The translations under genes and the position numbers were made by a program. 64,000 bases of DNA from Sipunculus nudus (taxonomy: Eukaryota > Annelida > Sipuncula > Golfingiida > Sipunculidae). Of this stretch, positions 12,162 to 27,104 are shown piece by piece (the first letter of the stretch is position 1; the number at the start of each line of letters is the position of its first letter). The stretch is from the NCBI GenBank assembly GCA_026874595.1, contig CM049322.1, forward strand, positions 21,466,400 through 21,530,399, in the 5' to 3' direction. A model generated the notes under the pieces. The model had not been told where the DNA came from, did no database searches, and saw only the letters and a list, made by a program, of their open reading frames with translations.

Positions 12162-15100
12162 TATATATATATATATAATTATTATATAAATATATATACT
12201 TAATCATATTTCAAACAATTATAATGTTTTAGAAAATAAGTTATTTTGTGAAATCCAAGCAAGGTTTAGATATGACATTTTTTAGTAAATGGGTCCAAAG
12301 TCTTTAATTCTATTTATTAATATATTTCATTTGAAATATTATAATATTTTCTTCTTAAAAGTAAGGGGGGGATGATTACATTGACCATCCCCCCCTTGCC
12401 AAAAGTGGGGTTATATATTCACCCCAATCCCCCCCCCTAAATTGACGCCCCTGTAAATTGATCATGGATTGTTTCATAAGTTCCTGCAGACTGGTGGTGC
12501 CACCTGGATTTTTTTTCAACTTACTACGCATGTTTTCTCTTTTTTTTACCTTCACTCTGGGAATCATTTTGTCCATTGTTAAATTTTTCCTGAATTCAGC
12601 ACAGCGTCATGCGGTGCTCTTGTTTGTATAAGTTATGGGCATATTATGGCGGGGCATATGTTCCCTGAATGTTTTCCAGCCAGAGGAACAAACCGGATAA
12701 TATCCCCCTCCGACATTTTGCCGATCAAAATGCAATTTTTCCATTAAAAGTGGCTCCAATTTCAACCGTAGTTAACAGTAGAAAGAATAATTAACATTAA
12801 TATGCCACAGATCTGCAGATATGGTAAGGTTCCTCAGGTATCTCAAAAATATAAAAATATATTACAGATTACAAAAAAAAACATTCTGTGAGAGCATGCA
12901 GTCCTCTCTAACTTGCAAACTGTTTAATAGTGTCGGAAATTTGCCTTTTCCAAAGAATTCTCTAGAGGATTTTCAGTTTTAATGAACCATTAAATTTCAA
13001 GAAGATATCAGTAAGTAAACGAAAAATTATATCTATTGCAGTATTTTCATATTGAGGAAATTCACGGTTGAGCTTTTGGAAACTTGTCATTTCTATAAGA
13101 CATCTATCAGACATGTATTCTTCACTTTTTTCTCTCGACTACGTGTCGGAGAGCCAACAAGGCACCTTACCACATTAAACTGAGCCAAAAGTTTAAGACT
13201 ATTTCACTATTATCTGATCATAAGTTTACGAATAGTCTCCTGGAATAAAGAAAGGTCTTTATACGGCTTGTACAGTGTGTAGCACACTGATTGAATATTA
13301 AAAAATATCCATTTTATGCCAGTCCAGAGTTAATTCTTCACATAGTTGATTTCAGGTCGAAGGCAACGTTCTTTGATTGCTTATTTTCCCCAGTATGTTT
13401 CAGGTATATGGCTCCGCTGCTTAGTTGATTATCATACCATTATATTTCAGATGTGAGACAGTCCCTCGTTTTTGGGGACCTCCTCGAAACAACGACCATT
13501 GTTTATGGATCCTAGTTGTTTTTCATTCTTAATTTTACACCTCGTTTATATATTCGACAGGTCAGTGCGTAAAATTGTAACACAAGGGGCCAATAATGAG
13601 GAAGAATGGGTCATTCGGTACAGAGTCTACGTCAGCTATGATGGAAATTACTGGACTCAAGTCGGGGTATGTATATAAGTCAGTCTCTTTACAAATCTTT
13701 GATTATTGTATCCGCCAAAACGAAGTTTTGCGGATACTATGTTTTTGACCTGGTTCCGCCGCCGCCGCCGCGTTCGTTTCCGGAAAACTCCTCTGAGACT
13801 ACTGGATGGATTTTTCCGAAACTTACACAAATTATCGGGTCACATGTGAACTGGTGCCTCACCAAGTGGCCTTGACTTCTGACCAGCGTCCGTTTGTGCG
13901 TCTGTTTCCACACATAAACCCACATATCTCGGGAACCGTTTGACAGATCAGGAAAAATTTTTTTACACAAATGTAGCCCTTGGATAGCTTTATAACATAC
14001 ACAAAAATGGTGGCGCCATCTGCAGCCAATGTTTGCACAGCGTCCATCTATTTGTCTGCCTTGGGTTAAAATCACTCATATCTCTTCAGTGGTTTGACCA
14101 AATTATCTGTAATTCGGCATGCGTATACATCCTGGATAGCTTTCTTGATTTGATGACAGGTGGCGCCAGCTTCATTCACGTTCACGCTGCAGACATTAAT
14201 GCTTATATCTCCGAACTCGTTTGACCAATCAGAAAAAAAAAATACACAAATGTAGCCCTTGGATAGCTTTATAACATACACAAAAATTATGGCGCCACTT
14301 GCAGCCATTTTTGCACAGCGTCCATCTGTTTGTCTGCTGTGGGATTAAATCACTCATATCTCTGCAGTGGTTTGACTTTTCCACCTGAAATTTTGCATGT
14401 GTATACATCTTGGATAGTTTCTCATTCAAATAACAGGTGGCGCTACCTACAATCATGTTAACGTGGCAGAGATCCATTCTAATATGTTACACATATAACT
14501 CTATTTCCCCTTGCCACTCAATCCATGCCTCACTTCACCCGTCCTACTGTGATTTTGGCGGATACACGTGGTCGCTCGTCGACTACCCGTATTCTAGTTT
14601 ATATAGTCCTTTCCAGTGCCAGTGACCACATGTTTTTCGGGGTTATTTTTTAGAAAGTTAATGAAGGCCAACACTTTATATAAGACAAGCCGACAACGGT
14701 TAAACGTGAATGATTCTCATGTGGGTATGGTACCTACAGTTCAGCATTTACCTCTTTCTGCCATTTGTTCCATTTTTTTTTTTTGGGGGGGGGGGGGGGT
14801 CGCAATCGATTGAAAACAGGACAAACATTTTTTTTAGTGCATAGTAAATTAAACAATTGTGCAAACGTTTACGAAATCTTGCCTGGCACGCGTGTGCCGT
14901 GTTCCGTTATGGAGGAGGCAGGCTCCCTGTCTGTGGCAACGTGTAGCAGTAAAACAATATCAATATCTATCCAGGGCTCGTCTGCTCTTTGTCTTTGTAA
15001 AGTTACAGTCCTCGAAGATCCATATTGGGAACCAGATATATTTCAATCAAAAGATAAAGTAAATATGATATCTCATCTAAAAGGCGTCGTATTTATTATA

Positions 15101-18053
15101 AAACAAAGCTATTTTTACTGATTGTGTTTACTAGTAATTTATACATGGGCCTATGGCTAATTTTCCACATATTGGTACCACCCAGGGTGGCAAAACTTAA
15201 TTTTTTTTAAAGGTCCATGTCTATAGATGATATTTAGGTAAGATAACTGATCCTGAGTGGAAACTAGTTATCCGCTACTGAAGGTAGGGACTCTGCATGA
15301 AATTAAACTTTAAGTTACATCGGCTTTTCCACAGTATTCAGTTGATAAGTTTATGAATACAAAATATATGACAAATTTGGCCGCAATAGCTAGCTAGACC
15401 CAGGGCTTTCTGATTGTGTGTCAAATGTGCAAGTTTTGTGCTTTTATCATGAGTGGCAGATACTGATATTTATCTGTACCCCTTAAAAACTGACAAAAAT
15501 TCGGTATTTTTATACATTTAACTTAAGATTGCTGGAACTTAAGACAGTTTCGCCATTGCCTTTTATTCTTTGATTAAATCTTAGTTACCAGCTTGATTTT
15601 CCTTGTTCAATTTTAATTTTGTGGGACATTCAGGCTAACAATTTAGGCCATCCTTAAACAAGGGACACGAGGGTCAATGTGCTAAAGTTGAGCTTTAAAG
15701 TAAAAAATCTAAAATAGTATCCAATGGAGATAAAGTCTGAGTTAATGAGGATACACCATATGATTGATTGATATGATTGGTTTGTGTGGATTAGTCAAAT
15801 TGTTGCAGTTAATATTTTGTGACCTGACCACGAGTTTCCTAAGGTTTAAATGTGAGCAGTTTGTGAACACGAGATCTATATTATTACCATGATCATTAGT
15901 TAGCTTTTTTGATCAACTGGAAATAAATGGTCCCATTATCTTGAGGCAATTAGAACTTATTTTTTTCTAATGCTAATTATTTTTTTTAATTAAATAAATT
16001 ACAACAAAACAAATGTCACCGTGCAAAGGTGCAAGGAATGTATTTTGTTAAGGAGTGACATAAAAGCGGACCGAACTGTATCGCTAGTGAAGCTTGCTTT
16101 TCTAGAAGCGGTTGATACGCCGGACTTGTGTGACACCGACATGACATATCATTGCAAACATGCTTGTTCTTTTCAAATGTTCCCTGGTTTGTTCTCTTAA
16201 AAGATACGTCACTATTTAAACAAAAACGGAACAAACCTCAAATTCGTCTTTATATGAAACAAATGGCAATTTGGTACAACTTACGTGTGGTACTGGTAAA
16301 ATATGCTTATCTTACCAATAAGAATTTTTATCATTATTTCCATGACTTTTAGTTAAAGCAATGAATGGTATGTGTTACGAAGACAAATTGCTCAGGGAAA
16401 AACGTTGGTACGATCCGGGATTCGAACCATAACGGTGGCGCACAAGTCCGGAGTACCAAGCAAGCTTCACTAGCGAGACAGTTCGGTGTCATCGCTTTTA
16501 TGTCACCCCGTAACAGACACCCTCTTAGGAGCGTTCTGCTATCAGAACAAGACTAATTATTCCAGGAGTCACACTTTGGTGAGCTTATTCCCTGGGCCAC
16601 AAAGTTTACCGTCATCCCGGACGAGCCCCCATTTTGTTACACAGACAAATTGCTCAGGGGATAACATATGTCACATTTATAAGCAATTTTATCCGTACAA
16701 ATGCTAATTATATTTTGTGCTTACAAAGTGATTGTACCATATTCGTACCATTTAAACAAGACATGAACGATTAATGCTGCTGGTTTCATGGACAGGGCAT
16801 CATTGAAGCAAATAGCGACTCTGATTCAAAGGCCACCAGCGAGTTTCAAGTATTTGCTGCTAAAATGTTGCGAATCAACCCCATTGAGAGCCACATTTTC
16901 CCGAGTCTACGGTTTGAGATATTCGGATGCAAAGGTAACGTTTAATAGTAAATGTAATTTTTTTATTGATATCCCTCTCCAAATGACGGACGGCCATATA
17001 TAAGGTAGAGATTTAATTCAGTTAACGTGCTGTTGACAAACTAACTGTTAACTCATCCAGCGATACTTCATCAGAGATCATACCGAGGCGATGCGGTGTC
17101 AGGTGTCTATCCGGCGTTCGTCCACAATTACCAAAAACAATCTTATTTCTTGACAGACTTGTTAATTTTGCTTCTTCTCAGCGAGAACTCAAAGTGTGCT
17201 TTGAACACTTTTGTGCAGACTTATTTGATTTCTCTAATTACATAATTCACATAATTTTCAACATTTTCGTTGTTTGAATGGTGGGAAGCAGAATTAAATT
17301 TAAACTGGGTTGGGGGGGGGGGGGGGGGGGCTGTGCAGTGATGATAGCTGCGGTACCTCTGGCCTTCCTGGTCAATTTGAACTGAAGATTGAACATATTA
17401 TTTGCAATTTCATAACCAGAAATTCCAATGTCACCCTGTAGAAATCCCATCGGATCCTCAGCAAAGTCTTCACTGACAGGATCAATGTAAAAAGAACTAG
17501 AACAAGCTGATCTATCATGGAAAAGTGTATCACCTTATCAGTTTTGGCAAAGTAAAAAATCGGGTGAGCATCTTACCGGTGATGAGACTCTCTATGGCTG
17601 TCTTTAGTGACAATACCGAAAACCTGGTCCTCGGTGAAAATCAATGAAAATCAAAAGAACAATAACTGATCATTCGGCCTTAACATAGTTAAAAATAAAT
17701 GTACAAACAAACAAAAATATATGATAAACTAGTAATCCGCATTCATAGGAATGCAAGGCTCCGCCATGTCGATTTTACTGTTGATTCATCTTCTCCTACC
17801 CGTCTTTGCCTTCACTTATCCGACCCAAATGCCTAGGTGCATTCTCGCATAAGTGACCCTACATTTGTGAATATTCTTCGATGACGGTCCTGTAACAGGA
17901 TCATGTGCCAGATCAACACCACAATGTAAGCAATTCTTTATTGGCCCATTATGAGGTGAAAAAAAATCCCACGCACAGACAGACACTTATGAAAGTATAC
18001 CCTCCTGCCGAGGCAATAAAATCAATTCACAGTGTGACAACACATTTGAAAAA

Positions 18054-18099
<46 letters not shown>

Positions 18100-21000
18100 A
18101 TATAATGGCTGATATTCTGTCTTGTTTCCTGGATTACGCGTCTGTTCTCTGTATATAACGTGCTGTTTTTGTATCTAATGCACATTTGTTCTTCAGTTTA
18201 CTCACTCCATTAAAAATATGAATGGTTTCTCTTTTTCAGAGTGCCTTATCTCTTTGTTCACTCGTGATCCTAATACAAGGAGCGCCGTCTCATCAGTCTA
18301 TAAAAATAGCAAAGCTTATTGGACAAGCCGGGCGCGCCTGGGCACCATGGAGCAGGCTAACCCTTTTGGTTATGGTGGATGGAAGGCCAAGAACAACCAA
18401 CCAGGCGAGTGGTTAGAAGTGACCTTCGGAGGACGCCGGTACGTAACGTTACAAAATGGACACGCGAGTGATGTAAGACTACACTTCGCATAGCCCCAAG
18501 AGTACGACTCTGCTTTTTAGAGATTATTCCAGTCAAAATCTTATCCAGGTCAAGCAAACGTATTCTAAATCTCATTATATTATCATATAACATAATTGGT
18601 TATGAACAAAAAATAATATACATTCTACATTAATAAGCCCAAATCCTGGAGAAAAAAAAAACATTTTTTTTCCTATATATTTTTCACAGAAATCATTAGG
18701 TTGTGTGATTTGTTCAAAAACTATTGGCACATCTATGAGCACTGTCAACTCGGCAGTGACGTCACACACTGGGAAATCCCCTGTGACTGAAGTCTAGAAC
18801 TCAGTAAAAGCACGGTATTTCTGCCACTGTTAGTCCCAAATATTCTTGCGAGAATAAAAACAACACACTGTAAAATTTGAGGACATGTTTTCTTGTTTTA
18901 ATGAGGAACACCAGCTTGTCTCACTTTTCGAAACATGTCTCTTGTGATTTGCCGTTTTAATTTGATAGTGCCGTTTCAAATATGTGTAAAACATGTTTTA
19001 GAAAGGTGGCGTTCTATATTAAACAGGTTTCACCAATACATGTTTCAAATGTCAAACATGTCATGTCAGACACGTTTCAGACTTCTAGTTTTTAAAACAC
19101 CAGTGGCTTGAAACATGTCATTGTCTCATTTTTCGAAACACGAATAACACGTTTTAAAAGCTGAAGTGTCTTAGGACATGTTTCAGACGTCTCGGTTTTA
19201 AACACCTGCGGCTTGGAACATGTAGTTGTCTTACTTTTCTTAAGACCAATAAGACGTTTTAAAGCTAAAACTCAGGATAAAATTGGTTATTCATGCAAGT
19301 AATAACTTGTTTGCTGTTTTATCAATATACAGATTTCCTTCATATTAATGATTTTTAAAACTAATCTATAATTTTAAGCTATTATAAGAATTAAATGTTT
19401 TTCCTCAAAGTATTATATGGAAATAATACTTGACGATTTTTATGAAGTGTGCAAAAATTACCTGATGATGGAAGCTAATTTAACATATGTTTAATTTAAA
19501 ATAGCAAGGATTAAAAAATAACAATTTATAATATAATAAAGTTAATCACTTCTTTGTTATTGAATGCCCAAAATAGTGATGAGATTGGTTAATTTTTATC
19601 TTCCTTTGACTAACTCTGTAAATGAAAAAAATACAAACATTTACCATTTAAAGACACATGAAATGTTGGCTATATGTATTCCCCTTAACACAGTACTTTC
19701 AGGGTGCAAAGGACAAAACACTAGTCAGAGTAAAACAAGGCATGTATTTTAGTGTGCTGTATAAACTGAATTAAACAGCAACCACATACTTGTAAGGTGA
19801 AAATAAAAAGAACCGAGTGAATATATTTCGTCTGTTTTCCATTTGACCTGTCTACTGTACATTAAAAAACGCGGTGCTTCCATGGAGAAAACGATAAAAA
19901 CCATTAAACTTAATTTGTTATAAGAGAAGCTGTGGCTCATGTAGAAAAATACTTTATCTTTTCAAAGGATGCATTACTGGTTAAATAGTATAAACATTGA
20001 ATATATTTCAAGGTCTGTTTTTACCTGTGGGTGTTAGTTTTTCATCGATTTACTATAAATCACTATGTCCATACCAAAGTAAAATATGAACCTAACTGAG
20101 TAACTTCTTCAGAATATGAAATCCCAGAGTTCAAATAAACTTTACCAAAAACGCCTGACCTACTATTCCTCATAATTTTTACATACCAGAAATCAAGCCC
20201 TGTTTCAATAAAAAAAAACTGCCATTTCAGAACTCCTGCGAACTGCTTAAAACACAGGTTTCTATCCTACTGTAATTCATGCACTGTGTCCCACAGTATC
20301 ATATATTTTAAGGTGGATTCAATGAATAGTAATAATGTCAATTAATCTATGACAGCAACACACTGCTTTAAATCTCTTCATGGGTACATGTCCTTCATGG
20401 GCATCTCTTCTTCAAGGTATTTTCTTGATGCGAATTCTACATTTGCATGTTGGGTAGTTGATATACGAGTTAAAGGATATAATAGTATTAATACCATCCA
20501 AGTAAAAGCATGTCTACCACACATATCCTCCCTTGGTTAGATTTGTATGTTTTCCATCGTAAAAAATAACGTTTGATTAGACCTCTCCTTTATAAACAAT
20601 GAAAATTGAACTCCGTTCATCACCAGTAACTGATGTCAGAAAGTCTTGTGATACTTATTCCTGAAATAAAAAAAAATAGCAGTCACTTTCAAAGTCACCT
20701 GAGCTATACTGCTGAACCTTTCTCTGTCAATCATCTGTTAAAAGGGCATACACCAGCTTTTTAGACCTAGCATCTTCAAACTTAGAATTCTTAGAGTTCA
20801 TAACAAGATAATCTTGACAACCTTAAATGTGGCATATATCCCAGTTATAGGCCAAAGACGTGTGAGCACTTCAGACTGTTGTCATTATAAATGAATACAA
20901 CAGGACAAATGTTTGAGGAACAATGAATTAATTTTCAGTTGGTTTTGTGTGCTTGACAGTAATACTTTCGACTGCTTCTTAAGACAGATGGTGCCACTTG

Positions 21001-24000
21001 TATTTTGAAAAGGGATTAATTACTTTCTAACTGGCCACCAAACAGATTTTTATATTTTGTTATCATAGCAAATGTGAGATCAGTCTTTAATTATTCATTA
21101 CTGTTGGGCAATTTTTTGGACAATATTATAAGGGATATGCTAACACGTAAATAATACAGGAACAAATTACATATTACCAAGTCCTTTATGTTTTGCATTG
21201 TTAAAAGCTACCTGTTTAGAACTTCATACTGTGTCAAAGCCACGAGTACTAAGCTGAGACTTGGGGTAAAACCAACTGAGTAAATGAGTAAGCATTTGTT
21301 GCCCATTTCACACTTACTTTGACCAGGAATGGTATTTTCCATTTTCCCAGATTTAAACCATATGCGTGCCTTCATCTGAAATTATATTCAAAATTTCATT
21401 TCATTGTTATCTATTACCAGGTACACCAGCTAGGTTACCGCTGAGTATCTTGAATATTTCAAATTCAGCTGAGCATCATGACCCATGGGCAATGTGTATG
21501 ATCTAGTTTTACTGCCAATATGATTGTGTAATTTTAAAAGATAGATAAATCTCATGAATCATTTTTTTTTGTTCACTTTGTGATGAGGCAAATAAATTGC
21601 CCAGCATAAAATCTATTAATATTGATTTTTTTCATACCACATGCATCTTGTTGGACACCGAAACAAAAGATATGGCTCTAGTTTACTAACGACACGGTAG
21701 AAGAACTGATTGCGCTAGTCAGATAAGAATATTTATATATCATGCTGGCCAAATAGAGAAATGCTTAATTGGTAATAAATACATGAAGGAAAAAAAAATA
21801 CCAGCAAGGCTACGGTTCAAGTTTGAATTATAATTAATCAACCAATAAAGTTAAATGAAAATTGCCAGTATTCAAAGGGCATAATGCAAATACAGATCTT
21901 CAATCAACTTAAACAGCACAACTAGTTTGCTCCCCCTCCCCCCGCTAAAAAAATACTCTATAAAATTTGAAGGATACATAAATGTGTTTGAAAAAGTTTT
22001 ACATATGATATCTCTATGAAATTCCTCCTTGCCAGATAAAAGTGGTCTAAAGCAGTTGCATTCATGCCTTTTCAATTTTATTTTAAAATTTAAAAAAATG
22101 GAAAAAGAGATTGGATCCTCATAGGAAAGTATCTATTTTAAGCCAATCAAGTTTGCATGTGAACAAAACTCCCAGTATTCAGGCACTTATGGCACTATAT
22201 TTCTCTCGGTTATCATGTTCCCTTCAATGGTAAAGGTCGTCTATCTTTAAAATGACATGCCAAATAATGTAAAATAGGCAATTTTGCTATTTATTTAGGT
22301 AACATACAAATTATTTTTCTCAAGTTGTATAGCCTGACTTCAAAATCTGACTTTAAACATCCTGGTTTTCATGGGGCAGGTTCACCTGTTTGATACACTT
22401 GAATAGTTTATCTGTAAATGGCACTGCTATAGCTGCTTCATGAAATAATGTCAGACTACTAAACATTTAAAGGATAATATGGAAGAAGCCCCCCCCCCCC
22501 CCCAAGGACCCCCCCCCAAGGACAAACTTGGCATTGTTCTGGACAATCAGAGACCAAAAATGAGCTTTCAAAAACATGCCCATAGAGGAGTTGCATGACA
22601 AACGTCAATTGGAACAACCATCAATTATAATATAGATGTCTGTAAGAACCAAATTTAATTCCTGAATGACTTTCACAACCCAAATCATTCATAATCAACC
22701 CTGTAGGCCTACTGCTTTGTGCTAAAGACGCTCACCTAAATAAATTGTATAAACTTCCATGCACTTTAGTAGAATTTTCGTATTCGTAGAACCAACGGTG
22801 TCAAAACGTGAAAGTTTAATAGACGGACAGACAGGTGAACCGACAGGCGGACGACGGACGGTGGATCAACTAGCTTATGGCTCAGTTGACTTATAGTCAG
22901 CTGAGCTAAAAAGGTAGATTTACTATAATCAGAACAAGTACAGTTAAATGCAAAACAAATATAAGGCAACTTACAGATTTTAGGATTTTTTATCATTTTC
23001 TTGTTTTTATCACTTTCTTCTTTCTTCGGTTTCCTCTGTGAAAAGAAAAACATATGCCTCTGCAATTTTTAGAAGTTCCATCATGGTTGCTTTTCCCCAT
23101 CGATATTAAAAAGGACAAATATAACGCCCGTTATGACCTATGTCCTACCAGAATACGCGTGTTAAACATGTTTGAGACGTGTGTACCTATTGTAAAACAC
23201 GTTTTGGTGTTTCGATTATGGAAAATTTTCACGAGCTGAGTGCAAGGTGGTTCGAAACATGGTTTTCCCTGGATTTTCCAGTTTTCTCCACCTCTTGACA
23301 CTTTAAAAAGGCTAACCCCCTCGCACAGGGCCAAAACCTATTGTAACAATGATAGGACTGCAATTGCTTGTTCGTCCGGCACGCTACTTAGCAGCTTCAA
23401 GGCAATCACTGTATACAAAGATGACGGACCATATGGACCCGAACAACATCTGTCTCCTCGGCCGAATTCGAATTTTCCCGAAAGTTGAGGCGAGGTTTCC
23501 GGGTTGAAAAAATTAATCCTTAAAAAAAGGTTGCTTCGGCTGAGACAAACTGAGAAAAAAAAGGGGGGTGGGGGTGGGAGTCAAGAGCCCCTGGACCCCC
23601 CCCCCCCATCCCTTCGCACCCCTTCTGCTACTATTATATCAATAAGCGAAATAATTATAATAATATATGTAACCAATTAAAGATATTCAAAAATCAGAAT
23701 GCCTCCGAGTCGAGTTCCATATCGCAAAGGAAAACATCATCACTTACCATGTCTTCAAGGCAAACATACCGATGTACGAGTTTCTTGCTACAAGCACAGC
23801 ACCAAAAAACAAGTGTAAATATTTGTACAGAATTTATTGAGACAGTATTCCAGTAAAAATCTCTTTCATTTTTTTTATTTTAAGAATAAAAAAAGTTAGC
23901 CAACATTTCTCATCTCATATTACTCAACACTCATCCTGTTAACCGGGTTATCAGTCAGTTTGTTTTAGTAACTTTTTTGTACAATCCGTACAAATCCAAT

Positions 24001-27000
24001 ATTTTTTTAACAATAAATAAAGTTTGAAGTTTTAAATCTATGTACTTTTCAGAACCGTTCGAGCAGTGATCCTAGAGCCTGCGTATGGAAAAAGCGAGTA
24101 CGTGAAGAGGTACGCCGTCGAGCACAGAGATGGACTGTATGACAAGCATATTAGAGAAGGGGTAAGCATATCGCTGTATGCGTCGAAATTTAAAGGGGCC
24201 AAATCACCTATCTAACTTTTATAAACCTAAGGTATTCCCTTGGAGCTTTTTATAAAAATAGGCCAGAAATTGTGGATATAACAACACACAGGCTGCTTAT
24301 TTTGTAAATATCAATATGTTAATAATATGTGGGTTCCCGCCAAAAAAAATCAAAATAAAATTCAACAAGGGCATCTGGCAGCAAGTCATATATGGCGTTT
24401 TGCAACAAGTGACCTTTCTACCTCCGAATATATGCAGCCTACCTGAGGTTACAAGTTTTTTCCAGTTTGTCAACATTGCTGTGTTTTCAAACGTGTTGTT
24501 TATAAACAAAGGCGTTCTGAGAACTATTCACAACCAACAATACCCTAAGATCATTAATATATACATAGATTAAATCAGAAATAACAAAATCTTGAAAAAC
24601 ATGTAAACTAAGATGGTAGTTCGCATATATGCAGAGGCAGACAGGTCACTTGTTCCAAAATGCCATCTGCAAAAGCTCTGGCTTATCGGACTTGCCGCCA
24701 GATACTCTTGTTGAATTTGTTTTTTTTTTGCCGGCCCCCACATATTATAAACGTGTTGATATAAGCAAAACAATCAGCCTGTGTGTGGTAATATCCACGT
24801 TCCTGGCCTATTCTTTTTTATTAAGGCTACAAGGAATTACCTTTAGTTTAAAATGGTCAGATTTTTCAGGTGACTGGGCCTCTTTAAGATGAATGTATTC
24901 GCAGTGTAACTGGTAATCGGCAAATCTAGTTTTACAGAGCAATTCACCTCTATTCGAATTTTGATTTTGTCTCAAATTGTGGATTAACGCATTTTCACCG
25001 CCTGTGCAAAATCAAACCCAAAAACTTGAAAATTGAGGCATGCGGTGGATTAACGCGGCATACAGAGCCTAAATCTGACACACAAACCCTAGAGACTTGT
25101 CGCGTTGGTTGGATTGACGCAGCGCCAAAGCATACACACACTGTGACGGAACCTAATATAAACAGATCACGTATGCGTGATGAACACAACTTTTGTAATG
25201 GAGATAAATCAGATTCTGTAACACTAGGCAGCGTGAAATGTCTAGGGGAATGAATAAAGAAGTCAGTGGCTTTTTGTTAACAAATAACTATAATTAATTC
25301 TTAAAACGTCCCTAACAATACACTAAATTAATACAATTATACAGTAAAACAGCGGCATAGCAACAAGTCAATACAATCATATAAAAAATAATGTGCACAG
25401 TACCTGGATACGAACACCCTCAGCACGATAAGTTCGTTAAATGTATACTCTCTGGGAATGAAAGTCCAGTGGAAAGTTCTTACAACAACCCAGAAAGTAA
25501 ACTGAAGTCCAAATGCATAGAATCCAGGAGAAAGTCTTTGAAAATCTATAATTGCCGCATTAGTCGGATAAGGTCCTAGAAACTGACACACGCTTCTGCG
25601 TCCGATGGAATCTTCTCTGCTCTCTGCCCTCTGCCCGTTCTAAAACACAGCCCCTTTATATACCTTCACACCTCAAGCCGAGAATTTTCCCCTTCTCGAA
25701 CAGTCTTAAGGATCCTACACAACACAGTAAGCACGCGTTTCAGGATTTCTCTAGAAAAACAGCGCTGTGTGTATCTCTACATACCAGGCTCATCAAATGA
25801 CCTACGACCAGGCGTGAAAGCCCAAGGTTTACATGGCAACGAGAGTTCAACCAGTACGGAGGGTGTAATACGCGGCCAGACACGAGTGCCACAACAGGGG
25901 CAACAGGAGGTACGCCCGTGTAACATAATAAAAAGAGCACCTGTAACAACACATACACTCCTAACTAAGAGGACTCAACAAACACAACAAAGGGGCTCAA
26001 CAAAAATCATACCCACGCTATCACAACTGCATATTCCTGAGTTACAGAATGACTCATAAACCTCATAAAATATTCAATCAGGACGATTGTTTGACCAGTT
26101 TCTTATCGTGACTTCATTTACCAAACAACGATAGGCAACATACCCCCCTGGATATATCGACATATTTGATTCTTCATTATCACTCCGATATGTCAGCCCC
26201 TGATTGATTCAAGTATGGCATGGTTATGCTTTATAATGTTGTTTATGTTATTTTTTTTAACTTTGGTTTTAACTATACCAGGACATGGTGTTCTAAAGAT
26301 ACTATTTTATTCTTTCAAGTGCCAAAGCACAAAGAGATATATATTTGTAAAGAACCGTTCACAATTGTATTAGAAAAATTAAAATGTAAGGCGTCAGAGC
26401 TACCTACCACCCCTCCTATCTGTAAGTAGACTGACCAATTAATAGGCTACCCCGTGGTGAGGTAGACTGCCTCTAGATGGGGTGGAGTTGTATTACTCTC
26501 TTTCCGTAACGTTTATCCCTCAGGCTGATATTGAAATCACATCGCGATACGCAATATGCGATTCGCCGTATCTTGATATACCAAAGTATGGATAAAAAAT
26601 AATTGTGACAGCCGTTCGCAGTCTTAGAATAACATAAAATCAAAGCTGTGTTTACAAGCAAATTGTTGATGAACAAGTTCATATATTCTTCATGCAGGCT
26701 TTATAAAAAATCATAACCAGAATTAACCTTAGATTATTAACATACATACAGAGATAGCCAGAAATCACATAAATTCTTTTTTTCAAAAGGTAGGTGAATG
26801 GGCTCCTTTAAATAATAAACGGATTCTCAAATATGGAGATTAGGAACTCTGCAGGAAACGTAGGAAAAGGAAGCACACATATCTCATTTTCATTAGTGAC
26901 AAATATGAACGCCATGGATGGGCAGTCGCTTAGTTAAACTGAGATGCTAGGACTGGAACGTGTGCATAAACACCTTACGTTAAGGTTTGTTAATCTGACC

Positions 27001-27042
27001 CGTAATCAAATGGTAAATTGCAATACACACACACACTCAAAC

Positions 27043-27104
<62 letters not shown>

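Larger units (their letters stand above)
18439..24052 (+). other. Large intron inside discoidin domain 2
   Basis: 5.6 kb, phase 2. It carries a dispersed repeat (18540-18860), a 107 bp-period repeat (18890-19270), an eroded family-1 element (20690-21506), a minus-strand family-1 5' end (about 22785-22915) and C-rich repeat pieces (22490-22517, 23545-23625). Segments 19270-20690 and 21510-22480 are AT-rich with nothing recognised. Confidence 0.55.

Noticed and set aside
24297-24573. Opposed open frames of 70-85 codons downstream of the discoidin exon
   Set aside because: They overlap each other in antisense, are AT-rich and have no family resemblance.
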